Below are positions 12,283-24,095 of a stretch of DNA of 64,000 nt, piece by piece. Numbering within the stretch: the stretch's first letter is position 1; every line of letters starts with the position of its first letter. The stretch spans positions 416,001-480,000 of the forward strand of contig JAUJYZ010001085.1 in the NCBI GenBank assembly GCA_033675265.1. The letters run 5' to 3'. Origin of the DNA: Actinostola sp. cb2023. Lineage: Eukaryota; Cnidaria; Anthozoa; Actiniaria; Actinostolidae. The position numbers and the translations under genes were made by a program. The notes under the pieces are model-generated. The model made no database searches. It was not told the DNA's origin and saw nothing but the letters and a program-made list of their open reading frames with translations.

Positions 12283-12929
12283 GGAGATAAATATCATAGT
12301 GATTACAGAGGTCAGTATGAAGGAGAAACATGACAACAACTAGAGAAGCCCCTCATTAGTTCACTCAAGACAAATGCATCATGCCACCTTGCTAATCAGG
12401 AATCATTCTAATCAAAACCATTAAGGTGAGTTCCAAATTCTTTGTTTAATATCTTTGGTAATTCTAAATGCAGAATTATCACTTTATTTGATGTACTAAT
12501 TACAATAATCATTGAGTCAATGGAGCTTTAATTATTATTTATAGCAAAGATGTGAAGCAACTATTGGTACATTAAATATGATCCTAAACCATGCACTTTG
12601 ATTCTCCATGCTACCTTTATACAATATATTTAAATATAAATTTATGTTTTTTCAAAGAAATATTCTATACAGAACGATGCATAAGGAGGTGTCGAATGGT
12701 TCCCGCAAAAAGTCAAGAGTCTCGCAAAATTTTGTTTAAATTTTGCAGGTCTCGAAGTCTTGCTTTTTTCACAAAAAGCCATCTCAGAGTCTCAAATTTT
12801 GAAAACAAAGGAAATCGGTGAAAAAAAGCGTCTTGGGCTCGAAAAAATATGCCTCGTCTCGGAGTCTCGCAAAGTCTCGCCTTGACCTTTCGATACCCCT
12901 ATGCATAGAGCTTGTCAATAATAAATCTT
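12283..12929. repeat. Spacer after the SKP2-side arrays, with a dispersed repeat
   Basis: No gene. At 12688-12903 lies a repeat also found at 15682-15838; both contain TTTTGAAAACAAAGGAAATC and a series of GTCTCG words. Its ends are loosely inverted (GGTGTCGAATGG against GGGGTATCGAAAGG), so it may be a MITE. Confidence 0.6.
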
Positions 12930-15900
12930 TTATATGTCATCAAACAAGTTCTTTGGTGGTTTAGTGGGTGACCGTCCCAACCCTGAGTAGTCCCTATTAT
13001 ATGGTTCTCTATTATATTCACTTGTTGATGCTGCATTAGGATCGTAATCAGCTGCAGAGAGTAACTCTACCCTATCATTGTCGTGATCAAATCTAGAATA
13101 CTTTACGACCTTAATGTCATCGCCTGTTAGGTTTGTCTGTGATGTAGCTTGGTCTCTCTTCAGTCCTAGACTCAATTCTCTGTCTCTGTACACCTTTCTC
13201 TCGTTAATTCGACGTTTTGCTGATTCCCCTCTTTCTGTCCATGTTTCCTGTTGAAAAGTGAAGACATCTATAAATGACTATGTTATAAATACATTACGAA
13301 TACATGATTCCCCCCTCTGGTGGACACACCCCTCTGGTGGACATCCCTCTATGGTGGCCACCCCCTATGGTGGGCACACCCCTATGATGGACATCCCTCT
13401 ATGATGGACACACTCCTATGGTGGACACACACCCCTATGGTGGACACACCCCTATGGTGGACACACCCCTATGATGGACATCCCTCTATGATGGACATCC
13501 CTCTATGGTTGACATCCCTCTATGATGGACACTCGTCTATGATGGACACCCCCCTCTGGTGGAAACACCCCTCTGGTGGACATCCCTCTATGGTGGACAC
13601 CCCCTATGGTGGGCACACCCCTATGATGGACATCCCTCTATGGTGGACACACCCCTATGGTGGACACACCCCTATGGTGGACACACCCCTATGATGGACA
13701 TCCCTCTATGATGGACATCCCTCTATGGTTGACATCCCTCTATGATGGACACCCCTCTATGATGGACACCCCTCTATGATGGACATCCCCCGATGATGGA
13801 CATCCCTCTATGGTGGACACCCTATGGTGGACCCCTATGGTGGACACACTCCTATGGTGGACACACCCCTATGGTGGACATCCCCCTATGATGGACACCC
13901 CTCTATTATCGACACCCCCTATGGTGGGCACACACCCCCTATGGGGGGACACACCTCTATGGTGCACACACCCCTATGGTGGACACACCCCTATGGTGCA
14001 CACACCCCTATGGTGGACACCCCTATGGTGGACATCCCCCTATGATGGACACCCCTCTATGATGCACACACCCCTATGGTGGACACATCACACTTTTGAA
14101 AGGGTTAATAATTGTAATCTAAAATTGCTCTCACCTTTCTGCCTTCACCATGTTCTCTTCTTCTTCTCTCTGTAAAACATGATATGATAAATTAATCATA
14201 AATCATCGCCATCTGGGGATGAATCTGAGTGATAGGAATCAAACCTATGACCTTGAACATAGATACCAGTTGGATGCTCTAGATACCACTGAACTACAGA
14301 GAGACTTGTGGTGATTATGTTCATGTAAATTATTAATCAATTATTAAATTATTGGCACACCCTACCTCTTCTAACTATATCTTTGCCTTCGCTGGTATAC
14401 TCTGCTGACATGTCGTCTTCAATTATAAATGTCTGGAATCCTAAGATATTGAGACAGCGAGTACCCAGGCTAAAGTATGTCGCCAAGCATACTAGTAACA
14501 CACACATGGGGTAATAGAGATTGACACCCTTAGAGATGAATGACAACACGTCCATATGACCCATAAACTGTTGCGACAAAAGGTATGGAATTAATTGAAC
14601 GCCGACGACCTCCATAAACTTATAAAAACACATCAACTTGTTGCCCCTCCCCCATTGGAATTTGTGGGCAAGTTGATCAATTCTCTACTTTCTCACAGCA
14701 CATAATGCTTTGCGCCTTGGGGGGTAATACAAAAGAAAATGGTGTTGCATAATTACATGGTTGACAGAAAGCTCCCATTTTCTTTTTTATCCCCCCCCCC
14801 CCCCCCCAAAGGCACAAAGCATTGTGCTATGAGAAAGTAGAGAGTGATCAATCTTAACTGGTAGAGGGATGGTTGTCTGCAGAGAGTTGACTGTATTCAT
14901 ACTTGTAGTTTAAATGGTACTTACAGTTGTGAAAGAAGTTTCAACTGATTCGACAGAGCCTGTCACATGACCATCCAAATGAATCATAGCAAGAAAGTTC
15001 AATGACAGAGCATACGTCAGACGACACAAAATACTGAAACCATAACAAAGTAATGATACCATGAGGGAATGTTACGCCAATTAAAGTGCCTATGAAACGA
15101 AAAAACAGACCCCGTTTTTATTTGCTACTACGAAAGTTTACTATTTGCTTGTTTACATGGCATTAATAAAAAGTGAATTGAGCTTCAGGAACATTTTTTA
15201 TTTCGCACACGAAGTTGGGCATTTTGGGTTTCAAAGTGCGACAATTCCCGCTCAGTCAAACTATAGAAATGTGATGTCATAAGTTGTGCAAACAAAGGCA
15301 TACACAACTTATGACGTCAACGAGCCATTGTCAAGGGCCCAGTCTCTTGTCGCACATTTTGGTTGAAAATGATAATTTTCGAACCACGAAAAGAAAATGT
15401 TCGCACGCTCAAAGTCGATGTTTAAATACAGCAAATGTTCAGAGAAAGACCAAACAACAATAATGTACAATAAAACAAGGATCGACATTTTCGTTTCATA
15501 GGCACTTTAATCCGGCCAGCCAAGGAGAACATCCTAGAAAAACTCTCGACACAGGAAATGCTGGATGACAATCAACACGGAGGTTGGTACAATGAAACAG
15601 GTCTTATACTCCAGTATTGGGTTGTTTAGACACCTTTGCACTCCTTGATAAGACACTAGAAGCACAGCGGTGTCTACTATCTAGAGGTGTCAGTCTCGTT
15701 TTTTCGCAAAAAGCAGTCTCAGAGTCTCGAATTTTGAAAACAAAGGAAATCGGTGAAAAAGCGTCTCAGGCTCGCAAAATATGCCTTGTCTCCGAGTCTC
15801 ACAAAGTCTCGTCTTGACCATTCCATACCCCTCTAACTCAAAACTGGATTATTGTACCAATGTTATTAGTTCATGCACCTTTTCGTAGTTTCCCAGAATT

Positions 15901-17506
15901 CTTCATGATTCTGCGCGCGCAAGCGAGGTCAGGGTGCAAAATAGATCGAAAATATTAAGAGACAATGAAGAAATTCAGTAGAAAACTTAGACATGTTAAA
16001 AGTGCGTAAGAAGAATTACAAAGATAGATACAAATTTTCAAGCAAAGAAAACAGTTTTTTTCCTGTTCTTGATTAATTACAGTAGTCATATTTTCCTCAA
16101 TACACGATCAAATCTCAATATTTTTATCCCCTGACCTCACTTGCGCGTGCGCAGAATCCTGAAGTATTCTGGGAAACTACAAAAAGGTGCATTGTTATCT
16201 TACAGGCCACTAAACAATAGACTGTATGGGTCTGTATGATGATTAGGTGCAAAGTAATAGTAATTGTTATCTCATACAGGCCACTAAACAATAGACACAT
16301 GGGCAATGTATGATGAAATTAGGTGAAAAGTAAAAGTAAATGTTAAATTACAGGCCACAGAAAAAAAATAGACTGTATGGGTCTGTATGATGATTAGGTG
16401 CAAAGTAATAGTAATTGTTTCAAGACGAGTCTACCTGAAGACTTTGTAGTAGGAGCACATTTACATGAAAAACGCAATGATTGAAGAATGAAAGGTTTCG
16501 CACGTGACTCGTTTTGAAACAGAGATAAATGAAATGAGAAATGGGCCTATTATGCACAGAAAGGACCAAAAAAGATGCTTAAACTATCCTGCAGACATTG
16601 AGGCCATTTCCGAATTCCTATTATCTCTGTTTCAAAAAGAATGTCTACGTCTGACCAGAAACCAGTTCATAAAGCAGATTATCAAGTTTTATTTACAGTA
16701 TGGAAAAGGAAATCTTCATTTGCATATGAAAGGTTTTGCACGTAGACTCGTTTTGAAACAGAGATAAAAGGAACTCGGAAATGGCCTATTATGCACGGTC
16801 CATCAAAACTCACCTCTACATAGAAGTAAAAGTATCCATCACCAGCGGCATTGATAAGTAGAGCACAAAGAGACCACTCTGTGGTTTGGTAGTAAAGAAT
16901 GTCACCTCTGACCAGACCAGGGCCAGTGATAACATAAAGCAGATTATAGCAAGTACACGTAGCAGTATTGGACATAACCAGATCTTCCAGTACCACTCTG
17001 TGTAATAAGGTACTGAATTAGGTACTGTATGACAACATACAGCAGATTAAGGTACTGAATTAGGTACTGTATGACAACATAAGGTACTGAATTAGGTACT
17101 GTATGACAACATAAGGTACTGAATTAGGTACTGTATGACAACATAAGGTACTGAATAGGCGATTTTCATGATGGCGTCATATGACTACAAGTAGCAGAAT
17201 GCTTTGCCCATTTTCTTTTGTTAGATAATTAGCACCAATTGTCTTACTATTCTAATGAGGGAATAAAAATCTGAATAAGAAAGAAAATTTCCAAAGCATT
17301 CTGGTACTTGTAGTCATATGATGCCATCATGAAAATCGTCTATTAGGTACTGTATGATGTATTCATGTGTGAATATAATGTATTTGAAAATTGATTAAAT
17401 TTAAATTTAAATTAATGAATAAGTGTTGTCTCCCACTGTCTTGCATAGAAATACATACCTTAATGTATCTCTTGGACAATGGATTTGGAGCACACTATTG
17501 CTCACT

Positions 17507-17541
<35 letters not shown>

Positions 17542-20500
17542 AATGATAATAATGATAATAATAATGATAATAAAAAAAAATAAAAATAATAATAATAATT
17601 ATGATAATAATAATATAATGTATTTATATAGCACTTTTCCTGGGAAGCCCAAAGGTGCAGTTATTAAAGTTATTAACCAAGTATATACCGTGTTCATACC
17701 TAAGACTGGAGCTATGCTACTACAGCAACCTTTGGATGATCTTTTGAGAGATGACTTGAAATATCTACAACAATATAATAATATTAATTGAATTTTAAGA
17801 CTGTTTCATCAATCAAAAAATGTTTCATCTTCCCAAGCTTTCGGGCCGACGGCCCATCATCAGGGTACAATGTTAAAATCAACTGCCAGAAAACTATGTG
17901 TACATTTGTGTCTAAACCAACCAACAAGGAATTATTTAAAAACATAATTAATGTCATCATAATCATCATCGTTAATCATCATCATCACTGATACAATCAC
18001 TTTTGTCATGATTATCATCTCCACTATCATAATATTATTAGGTATTTCACTATCATCATTCATCATTATCAACATCACCCTTGTCATTCATCACCATCAT
18101 CATTAAACCAACCTTTCAGTATTCCCAGTATTTCTCATCAAATCCTCCAGCTCAAATGCGTGTTCCAACTGAGAGTTGTATTGACTGTAAGAACAAAACA
18201 TACAGGTACATGTAATAAAACAACAACCCGAAATGTTGCGTGGTAGAGCAGATTTCGTATGACTGAAAAACCACGGAGCACGGCACAGCAAAGCACGTCC
18301 ATGCCATACGTTTTTCATAGTCACATGAAATCTGTGCTAATATGAGAGCAATAATGCCGGGTGTCCTACCATTGTGTTCTTCTTGATGTCTGTGTGACTA
18401 CAATCACTTTCCTGTGTAACTTTACTAAAGATTTCTCTGAGTAAGGCTCGCTGATTGTTTGTCCACTTTCCTTGAGGTAGTCGTTATAATCTACATAATC
18501 ATCTGTTCCCTTGCCAAACATACCCTCTGATGACTCAGGACACTGTAAATAATAAATAATAAATAAATAACATTTATATAGTGCCTTAACTATTAAAATA
18601 TTCTAAAGCGCTTTACATTGATGATACTAATTAAAAGTGTAAAAAAGAAAAAAGAAACCTAGAAAACTCGGTAATAGGTTGATATTTTATGATATATACG
18701 GTAGTGGTAACCAAATCTTTGTGAGGCTGTTTTAATTTGGCTCGTAAAAAGATACTCCAACATGTATTGCCATAGAGACTTGATGACACATTGAGATACT
18801 CACCCCTACAGCCTTTATTAGTACCATGATTTGGTATAAATTGATTTGGTATATAGCTAATTGCATAATCGTTGTCGGGTTGAAAATCATAAATCATAGA
18901 AGCTGAGACCGCAAGGATGGATGGGAAATCAGTTCATAACCAGCATTACATACAGATATATTCAATGTTCTCATAGTTTTGAAGGTATATGAGCTATTTA
19001 TCTAAGATCCTACAAGTCTGGATAAAAAGGTCGATGATTTGACGGTGTTATTTGAGAGTTTTAATTTCCCAGAATTTCTTTTGGTCATAGCTTTCATGGT
19101 TTTCAACCCGACAACGATTATGCAATTAGCTATATATTGATTTGGTAGAGTGCAAACCATATATGTCCGTGAAATAGTACTATTACTAAAATAATAGTAC
19201 TAAATAGTGCCATTATCTCCATTGTTTTCTATTGTTTCATCAGTGCTATTTAGTACTAATTAGTTAGTACTGTTTCACGGACATATGGTTTGCACTCTAG
19301 ATTGATTTGGTAGATTGATTTGGTCTAGATAGTGTAATTCTTACAGTAACTTACTTTCTGAATAATAACATTGACACACCCCCTTAGTGGATCTGTATAA
19401 CGAATATTCTCTGATGCCTTCTGTACTTCCTGTTAATTGTAAATAAAAACAATCAACATTCTCCTTTTCCTGGGGAAATTATAATTATAATTAATTAATC
19501 TATATATTTATATGACTATAAGAGATATAAATAACAAAGATGCAGCCACCATGTTGGATGAACCAACAAGACAAGCTAATGAGGAATGCTAGGTTACCAA
19601 TAAGGCAAGTACAGTATACACCGAATCGAAATATGGCGACCAATTTGAATAACTATTGTTCTGGACTGACCAACCTCTCATTCATGTGAAAACGCCTTTG
19701 TGTTTCCACGTGAACACGAGGTTGGTCAGTCCAGAACAATAGTTATTCAAATTGGTCGCCATATTTCGATTCGGTGTATAAGGGTCATAAAGGATGAATG
19801 TGAGACTGAAAAAAATCATGGCTTGATCGGGTATCCCACACTAAAACAAGCATTAGAAAGATGACAAATTTCACTTTAAGTATAACACTTGTACAACTCT
19901 TACTCCGACGAAGGGCTAAGGCTCGAAACGCCAGTAAAGTTAAGTACTCTTTTCTCCTTTTTTATAGATTAGAAAACTGGTTCGCCATCATTTAATGGCG
20001 GGCACTAAATTCCGAACTTTAGGGGCTAAAAATTATATTTTCCTGGTCTCGGATCAGAACACGGTTTGGACAGGTAATGATATAGCACTTCTACTTAAAT
20101 TGTAAGTGCAATTTATATAACTTTTTCAAATTACATCGTAGTGGCACTTTAACCATTGAATTTGTACAAAAAGATGGTTATTATCATACACAAGGCAAAA
20201 GAAGGTCAAGTGATCAATGCTTACCTCCAGAACTCCAGATAATTGTTCCTCTCCTTCTTCTCTCTCAACACTTAACTTAGAGACCTTAAAGTATGCATGT
20301 GCCAGTTTATAATCCAATTTAGCAGAGTTCCATACATTTCTAGGGATCTCAACCAGGCCATATCCCATAAGTATGACCAGGAGCAGTAGACCCCATGTAT
20401 TGGATGCTGTGATGCCGATAATCTGAAGTTGAGTCCTTTTGAAAAAAGAAGAAATTTATATAAAACCTTGCTTGATTGACGTCCAATATTTTTATTACTT

Positions 20501-22264
20501 TACAGCCAGACAAGAAGTTTTCAATGTTGCACTTCAACTATAAAGACCCTGTATCCTATCCCATGGTGCTTTGCATCAGTGTTTTGATTTTACATGCACC
20601 TGCTAAAACTATATTTAAGATACAGTTTTTTGGTCAAGGATAATACATGCTTATTTTGATCTGCTTCTAAATTTTTGAATTTCGTTTAAGATAGATAATT
20701 TTTTGGTCAAGGCATTACATATAAATCTCAATGCTCTTTACAAGTGAGTTATAAAAATATATTTGATATCTGAAGAAGCATTTCAAAAATATTTTTGAAT
20801 TTCGATGAACAGTAAAATACTCTGTTGCTTGCAAAAAAGCTTGAGTCATGGGTAGATGGTGCGTTTTAATATCGTTCTGTGCTTGCTAGGCATCATGGGG
20901 TCTTTAATATCAATGTATGTAGTATACAACATGTATAAAGACTATGGCTTACCCATTGAGCTCCAGATCAGGCCGAGCAATTACATAGACGAGAAGGACA
21001 AGAAAGATAGCGATATAGCTGCCATACCAGATAGCGTTCTCATAGAGAGCTGTCTTGACCTTTCCTCTAACAGAGAAGTCACCAGCGTACGAATACGACT
21101 GCATTATGGGTAAGATTATCCTGGAACACGTTAGAGTGATGCATTATGGGACTGTCTGGGTTCACACATTTTGAGAGAATGCTCACACAATTCTATGGAC
21201 TACTACTATGAAATATTGTATCTTGTCAGGCCTAGTTGTTCAAATAAATAAATAGAAAACATGCACACAGGGACTGATCAGAACACGAGAGAAGACAGTG
21301 TTAGGAGAAGCACAACGCGTAGCGGAGTGCTTCTCAACACTTCTCAATTGTTCCGTTCAGTCCCCAAGTGCTCTATAACTGCACATAGCACAGTGGACAA
21401 GTTTTATATTTCTTTTATAAAATACAATTACGATTTTAAGGCAAGTTTTCTATTTTGTTTGTTAATTAATGTTTGAATATCTATGTGCATGTGTGCTGTC
21501 ATAGAGCAAGCGGCATACACATTCTTTGGCAAATCAGGCATACATCATACATGTAGTTATTTTATAAGACTGCATGATATCCAACATAATAATTTATAAA
21601 ACTCAACATTAAATAAAAATGATTTCTAATCAATTTCTTGGTGAATTCAATTCCCAGAGGATTTCATCACAAGAAAACAAGCAAATAACATCATATTTTA
21701 CCAGGAAAGGATCTGTGACGACCAGTATACGATACGCCACAAATCAGGCAACACATTTGCTGGTAAGCTACTCCAAGGTGGCTGACATTGAGCTGGTCTT
21801 GGCGTAGTAGCTGTAGGTGTAAAACTTGTAGTAGTTGTACTAGTATTGGAGTACAAGCTATAGCTTGTATTAGTATTGGAGTGGTGTTTGTGTTCCTGCA
21901 GACATCGTCTGTAAAAAGTCTGAAACATCAACAGATTTGAAATAGATTTGATGAATGAAAGAAAAAAGAAAATCAAAGAAAATCAATCTTGCGCAAATGT
22001 GCAACAATTTTAACGATCTATTGACTGTAATGCCCTCAATAAAGATAGACATTGATTGATGGATTATCGATGTTCATCCACTGTACTTACATCAGACACG
22101 TCTAAAGGAAGAACTTCAACGATCAAGAAAGAAAAGAACCAAGCAACAAACACTGCTAATGTCACCAATATATGCTGCTTACGCCAGTTACCAAAATAAT
22201 GAAGCAAACACAACGTTAAAAAGAAGCAAAGCAGCATCTCTATGGCTAGTGAAGCCCCACTCAT
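12930..22264 (-). CDS. LMBRD2: LMBR1-domain-containing protein 2-like multipass membrane protein
   Basis: Fourteen exons, read from high to low coordinates: 22091-22264, 21702-21919, 20953-21120, 20225-20435, 19355-19429, 18370-18542, 18113-18184, 17700-17764, 16814-16997, about 16204-16265 plus an unresolved upstream part, 14925-15033, 14366-14567, 14135-14169, 12930-13247. The start [16 protein letters not shown], the segments [29 protein letters not shown] and [17 protein letters not shown], and the charged tail ending NLFDDI match LMBRD2, a multipass protein that in other animals is linked to GPCR/beta-adrenergic signalling. Phases agree at every junction I could check except around exons 9 and 10. 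Exon 9 needs one extra base to stay in frame (see finding). The end of exon 10 is present three times, and the copy attached to the upstream part has two stop codons. So either the assembly is wrong here or the gene is damaged. Human LMBRD2 is of similar length and order. Confidence 0.85.
13311..14092. repeat. 17-bp-based minisatellite in LMBRD2 intron 13
   Basis: Units such as CCCCTATGGTGGACACA and CCCTCTATGATGGACAT, 16-19 bp, about 45 copies, with repeated blocks. It fills almost the entire intron between exons 13 and 14. Plus-strand open frames through it are by-products of the repeat. Confidence 0.9.
14205..14305 (-). mobile_element. tRNA-derived SINE head (LMBRD2 intron 12)
   Basis: Minus strand: TAGTTCAGTGG as A-box and GGTTTGATTCC as B-box, with near-tRNA spacing. 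No credible anticodon stem, so a SINE relic rather than a tRNA gene. Confidence 0.6.
14672..14853. mobile_element. Palindromic MITE with poly-G/poly-C inner ends (LMBRD2 intron 11)
   Basis: Arms of about 50 bp, GATCAATTCTCTACTTTCTC and its complement, each ending inward at a G or C run near AAAGGCACAAAGC. Confidence 0.75.
15081..15510. mobile_element. 430-bp MITE, TTAA family, copy 2
   Basis: Near-identical to 4235-4664 with intact inverted ends (TTAAAGTGCCTATGAAACGA). Located in LMBRD2 intron 10. Confidence 0.85.
15872..16193. mobile_element. Palindromic element next to the duplicated LMBRD2 exon end
   Basis: The arms carry TGCACCTTTTCGTAGTTTCC and its complement, then CCCAGAAT...GAGGTCAGG inverted. 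It lies within a few bases of the exon 10 donor on the intron side. Confidence 0.75.
16194..16420 (-). repeat. Three tandem copies of the 3' end and donor of LMBRD2 exon 10
   Basis: On the minus strand three successive copies encode [20 protein letters not shown] or decayed forms of it, each followed by GT: about 16345-16415 (ending CTGTGGCCT then gtaatt), 16265-16340 (diverged) and 16204-16265 (clean, ending GTGGCCT then gtaaga). The lowest copy joins in phase to exon 11. The copy joined to upstream coding sequence (MCSYYKVFR, about 16437-16463) shows TAA at 16462-16464 and TAG at 16431-16433 in that frame. Confidence 0.7.
17013..17152. repeat. Short tandem repeat (LMBRD2 intron 8)
   Basis: Four to five copies of GGTACTGAATTAGGTACTGT plus ATGACAACATAA; the next copy is split by the palindrome that follows. 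Confidence 0.8.
17154..17344. mobile_element. Palindromic MITE inserted in a tandem repeat
   Basis: Arms TAGGCGATTTTCATGATGGC and complement, continuing through a CATATGACTACAAGTA-type stretch. The flanks are the two halves of the repeat unit seen intact just upstream, giving a visible empty-site comparison; the target is probably TA. Confidence 0.8.
17507..17625. repeat. GAT/AAT microsatellite
   Basis: A (ATG)n run passing into AAT-rich triplets in LMBRD2 intron 8. A sequence TTTATATAGCACTTTTCCTG follows, a motif often found beside microsatellites in marine invertebrates. Confidence 0.85.
19147..19299. mobile_element. Palindromic MITE with TAGTACTAA core (LMBRD2 intron 5)
   Basis: Inverted ends AGAGTGCAAACCATATATGT; inner arms contain CCGTGAAATAGTACTATTAC. 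Relatives lie at 37578-37972 and 38371-38660, both carrying nested insertions. Confidence 0.85.
19616..19780. mobile_element. Near-perfect 165-bp palindrome (LMBRD2 intron 4)
   Basis: About 60-bp arms beginning TACACCGAATCGAAATATGG around a short loop. Almost no mismatches, which suggests a recent insertion. Confidence 0.85.
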
Positions 22265-23212
22265 GTTTGCGGCTTTTGTAGACTGTAATCATACAATCTA
22301 GTATATTAATAAAATAAATAGAAAATACGAAGAAATTCTCCAGACAGTTTGGCCAACATTACATATCCCAGAATGCTGGGCGAACCCTGGGCAACTGAGA
22401 AAGACTGGGAATAGAAAGGGAGAGTTATTAGGGAGGGGAGGGTAGGGAAAGTTATTATTTAAAAAAATTTCAACGTGAAAAATTAAAGAAATATAAAATT
22501 AAAACTACGTGTACAGTTTTATTATTAAAAGACATGCTAAAAATATCATTACTGTTGTCCAGTAGGACCTGTGTTATCTGATGTGATTTTTAACTAGATT
22601 TAATAAAAATTGTTCAAATAAATTGAATTAAAAAAAGATAATTAGTTGAATAAACAATTATATTAAAGACACATCACATTTTTGAAATACGGTTTTAATT
22701 TTTTATTCAACAAAAATTGTGTTTTGCTTTATTTATTTCGTACTCAGTCTCCAGTTTGAGTTTACATCGACTACCGAGGAGGTCTGGCACCCAGTTCATT
22801 CAGCACATGCAAAAACATTGAGTGATAAACAACTTTCTTTCATTTCTTTTTCTGTGTTTTTTTACACTCAAGGTAAGTAGTTAATTACCTAGTTGTGCTT
22901 TATTGAGTGTCTATTTAATAGCATAGATATGAAATCAACTACGCGATTGCCATTGTGGTAATTTGTGTCAATTTCAAGTCACCGGTACGTTAACGTTTAT
23001 ATGCAACAGATTTCACTTACAAGTACAGTACAGGTTGTGCATGCATGTGCTAAATGTAAGTATGCATGTAGATATACATAGTCTTACCATCGTTTATTTA
23101 TCAAATGTTGTAGTTTATGAATTGGTTGTTTGTTTACCTATCCACGTTACTTTATACATAAGTATATGCAAGCTGCAATGCTTTTATAAATTAACTACAA
23201 TATATATCTATC
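22265..23212. other. Region between divergent LMBRD2 and HCCS genes
   Basis: A+T-rich, no supported gene. The LMBRD2 promoter should lie just above 22264 and the HCCS upstream region below 24086. I recognise no specific site. Confidence 0.4.
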
Positions 23213-23990
<778 letters not shown>

Positions 23991-24095
23991 ACTGTTGAGT
24001 ATTGTCTTGTTGCTCAGGCCAGTAGTTTGCAGGATGTTGTATTCATCCATTCATTTCTCTACTAAACACTGCTATTTTGATACAGCCTTCATCTC

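Noticed and set aside
13320..14175. Trp-rich frames ([10 protein letters not shown] type)
   Set aside because: They come from the 17-bp minisatellite of an LMBRD2 intron.
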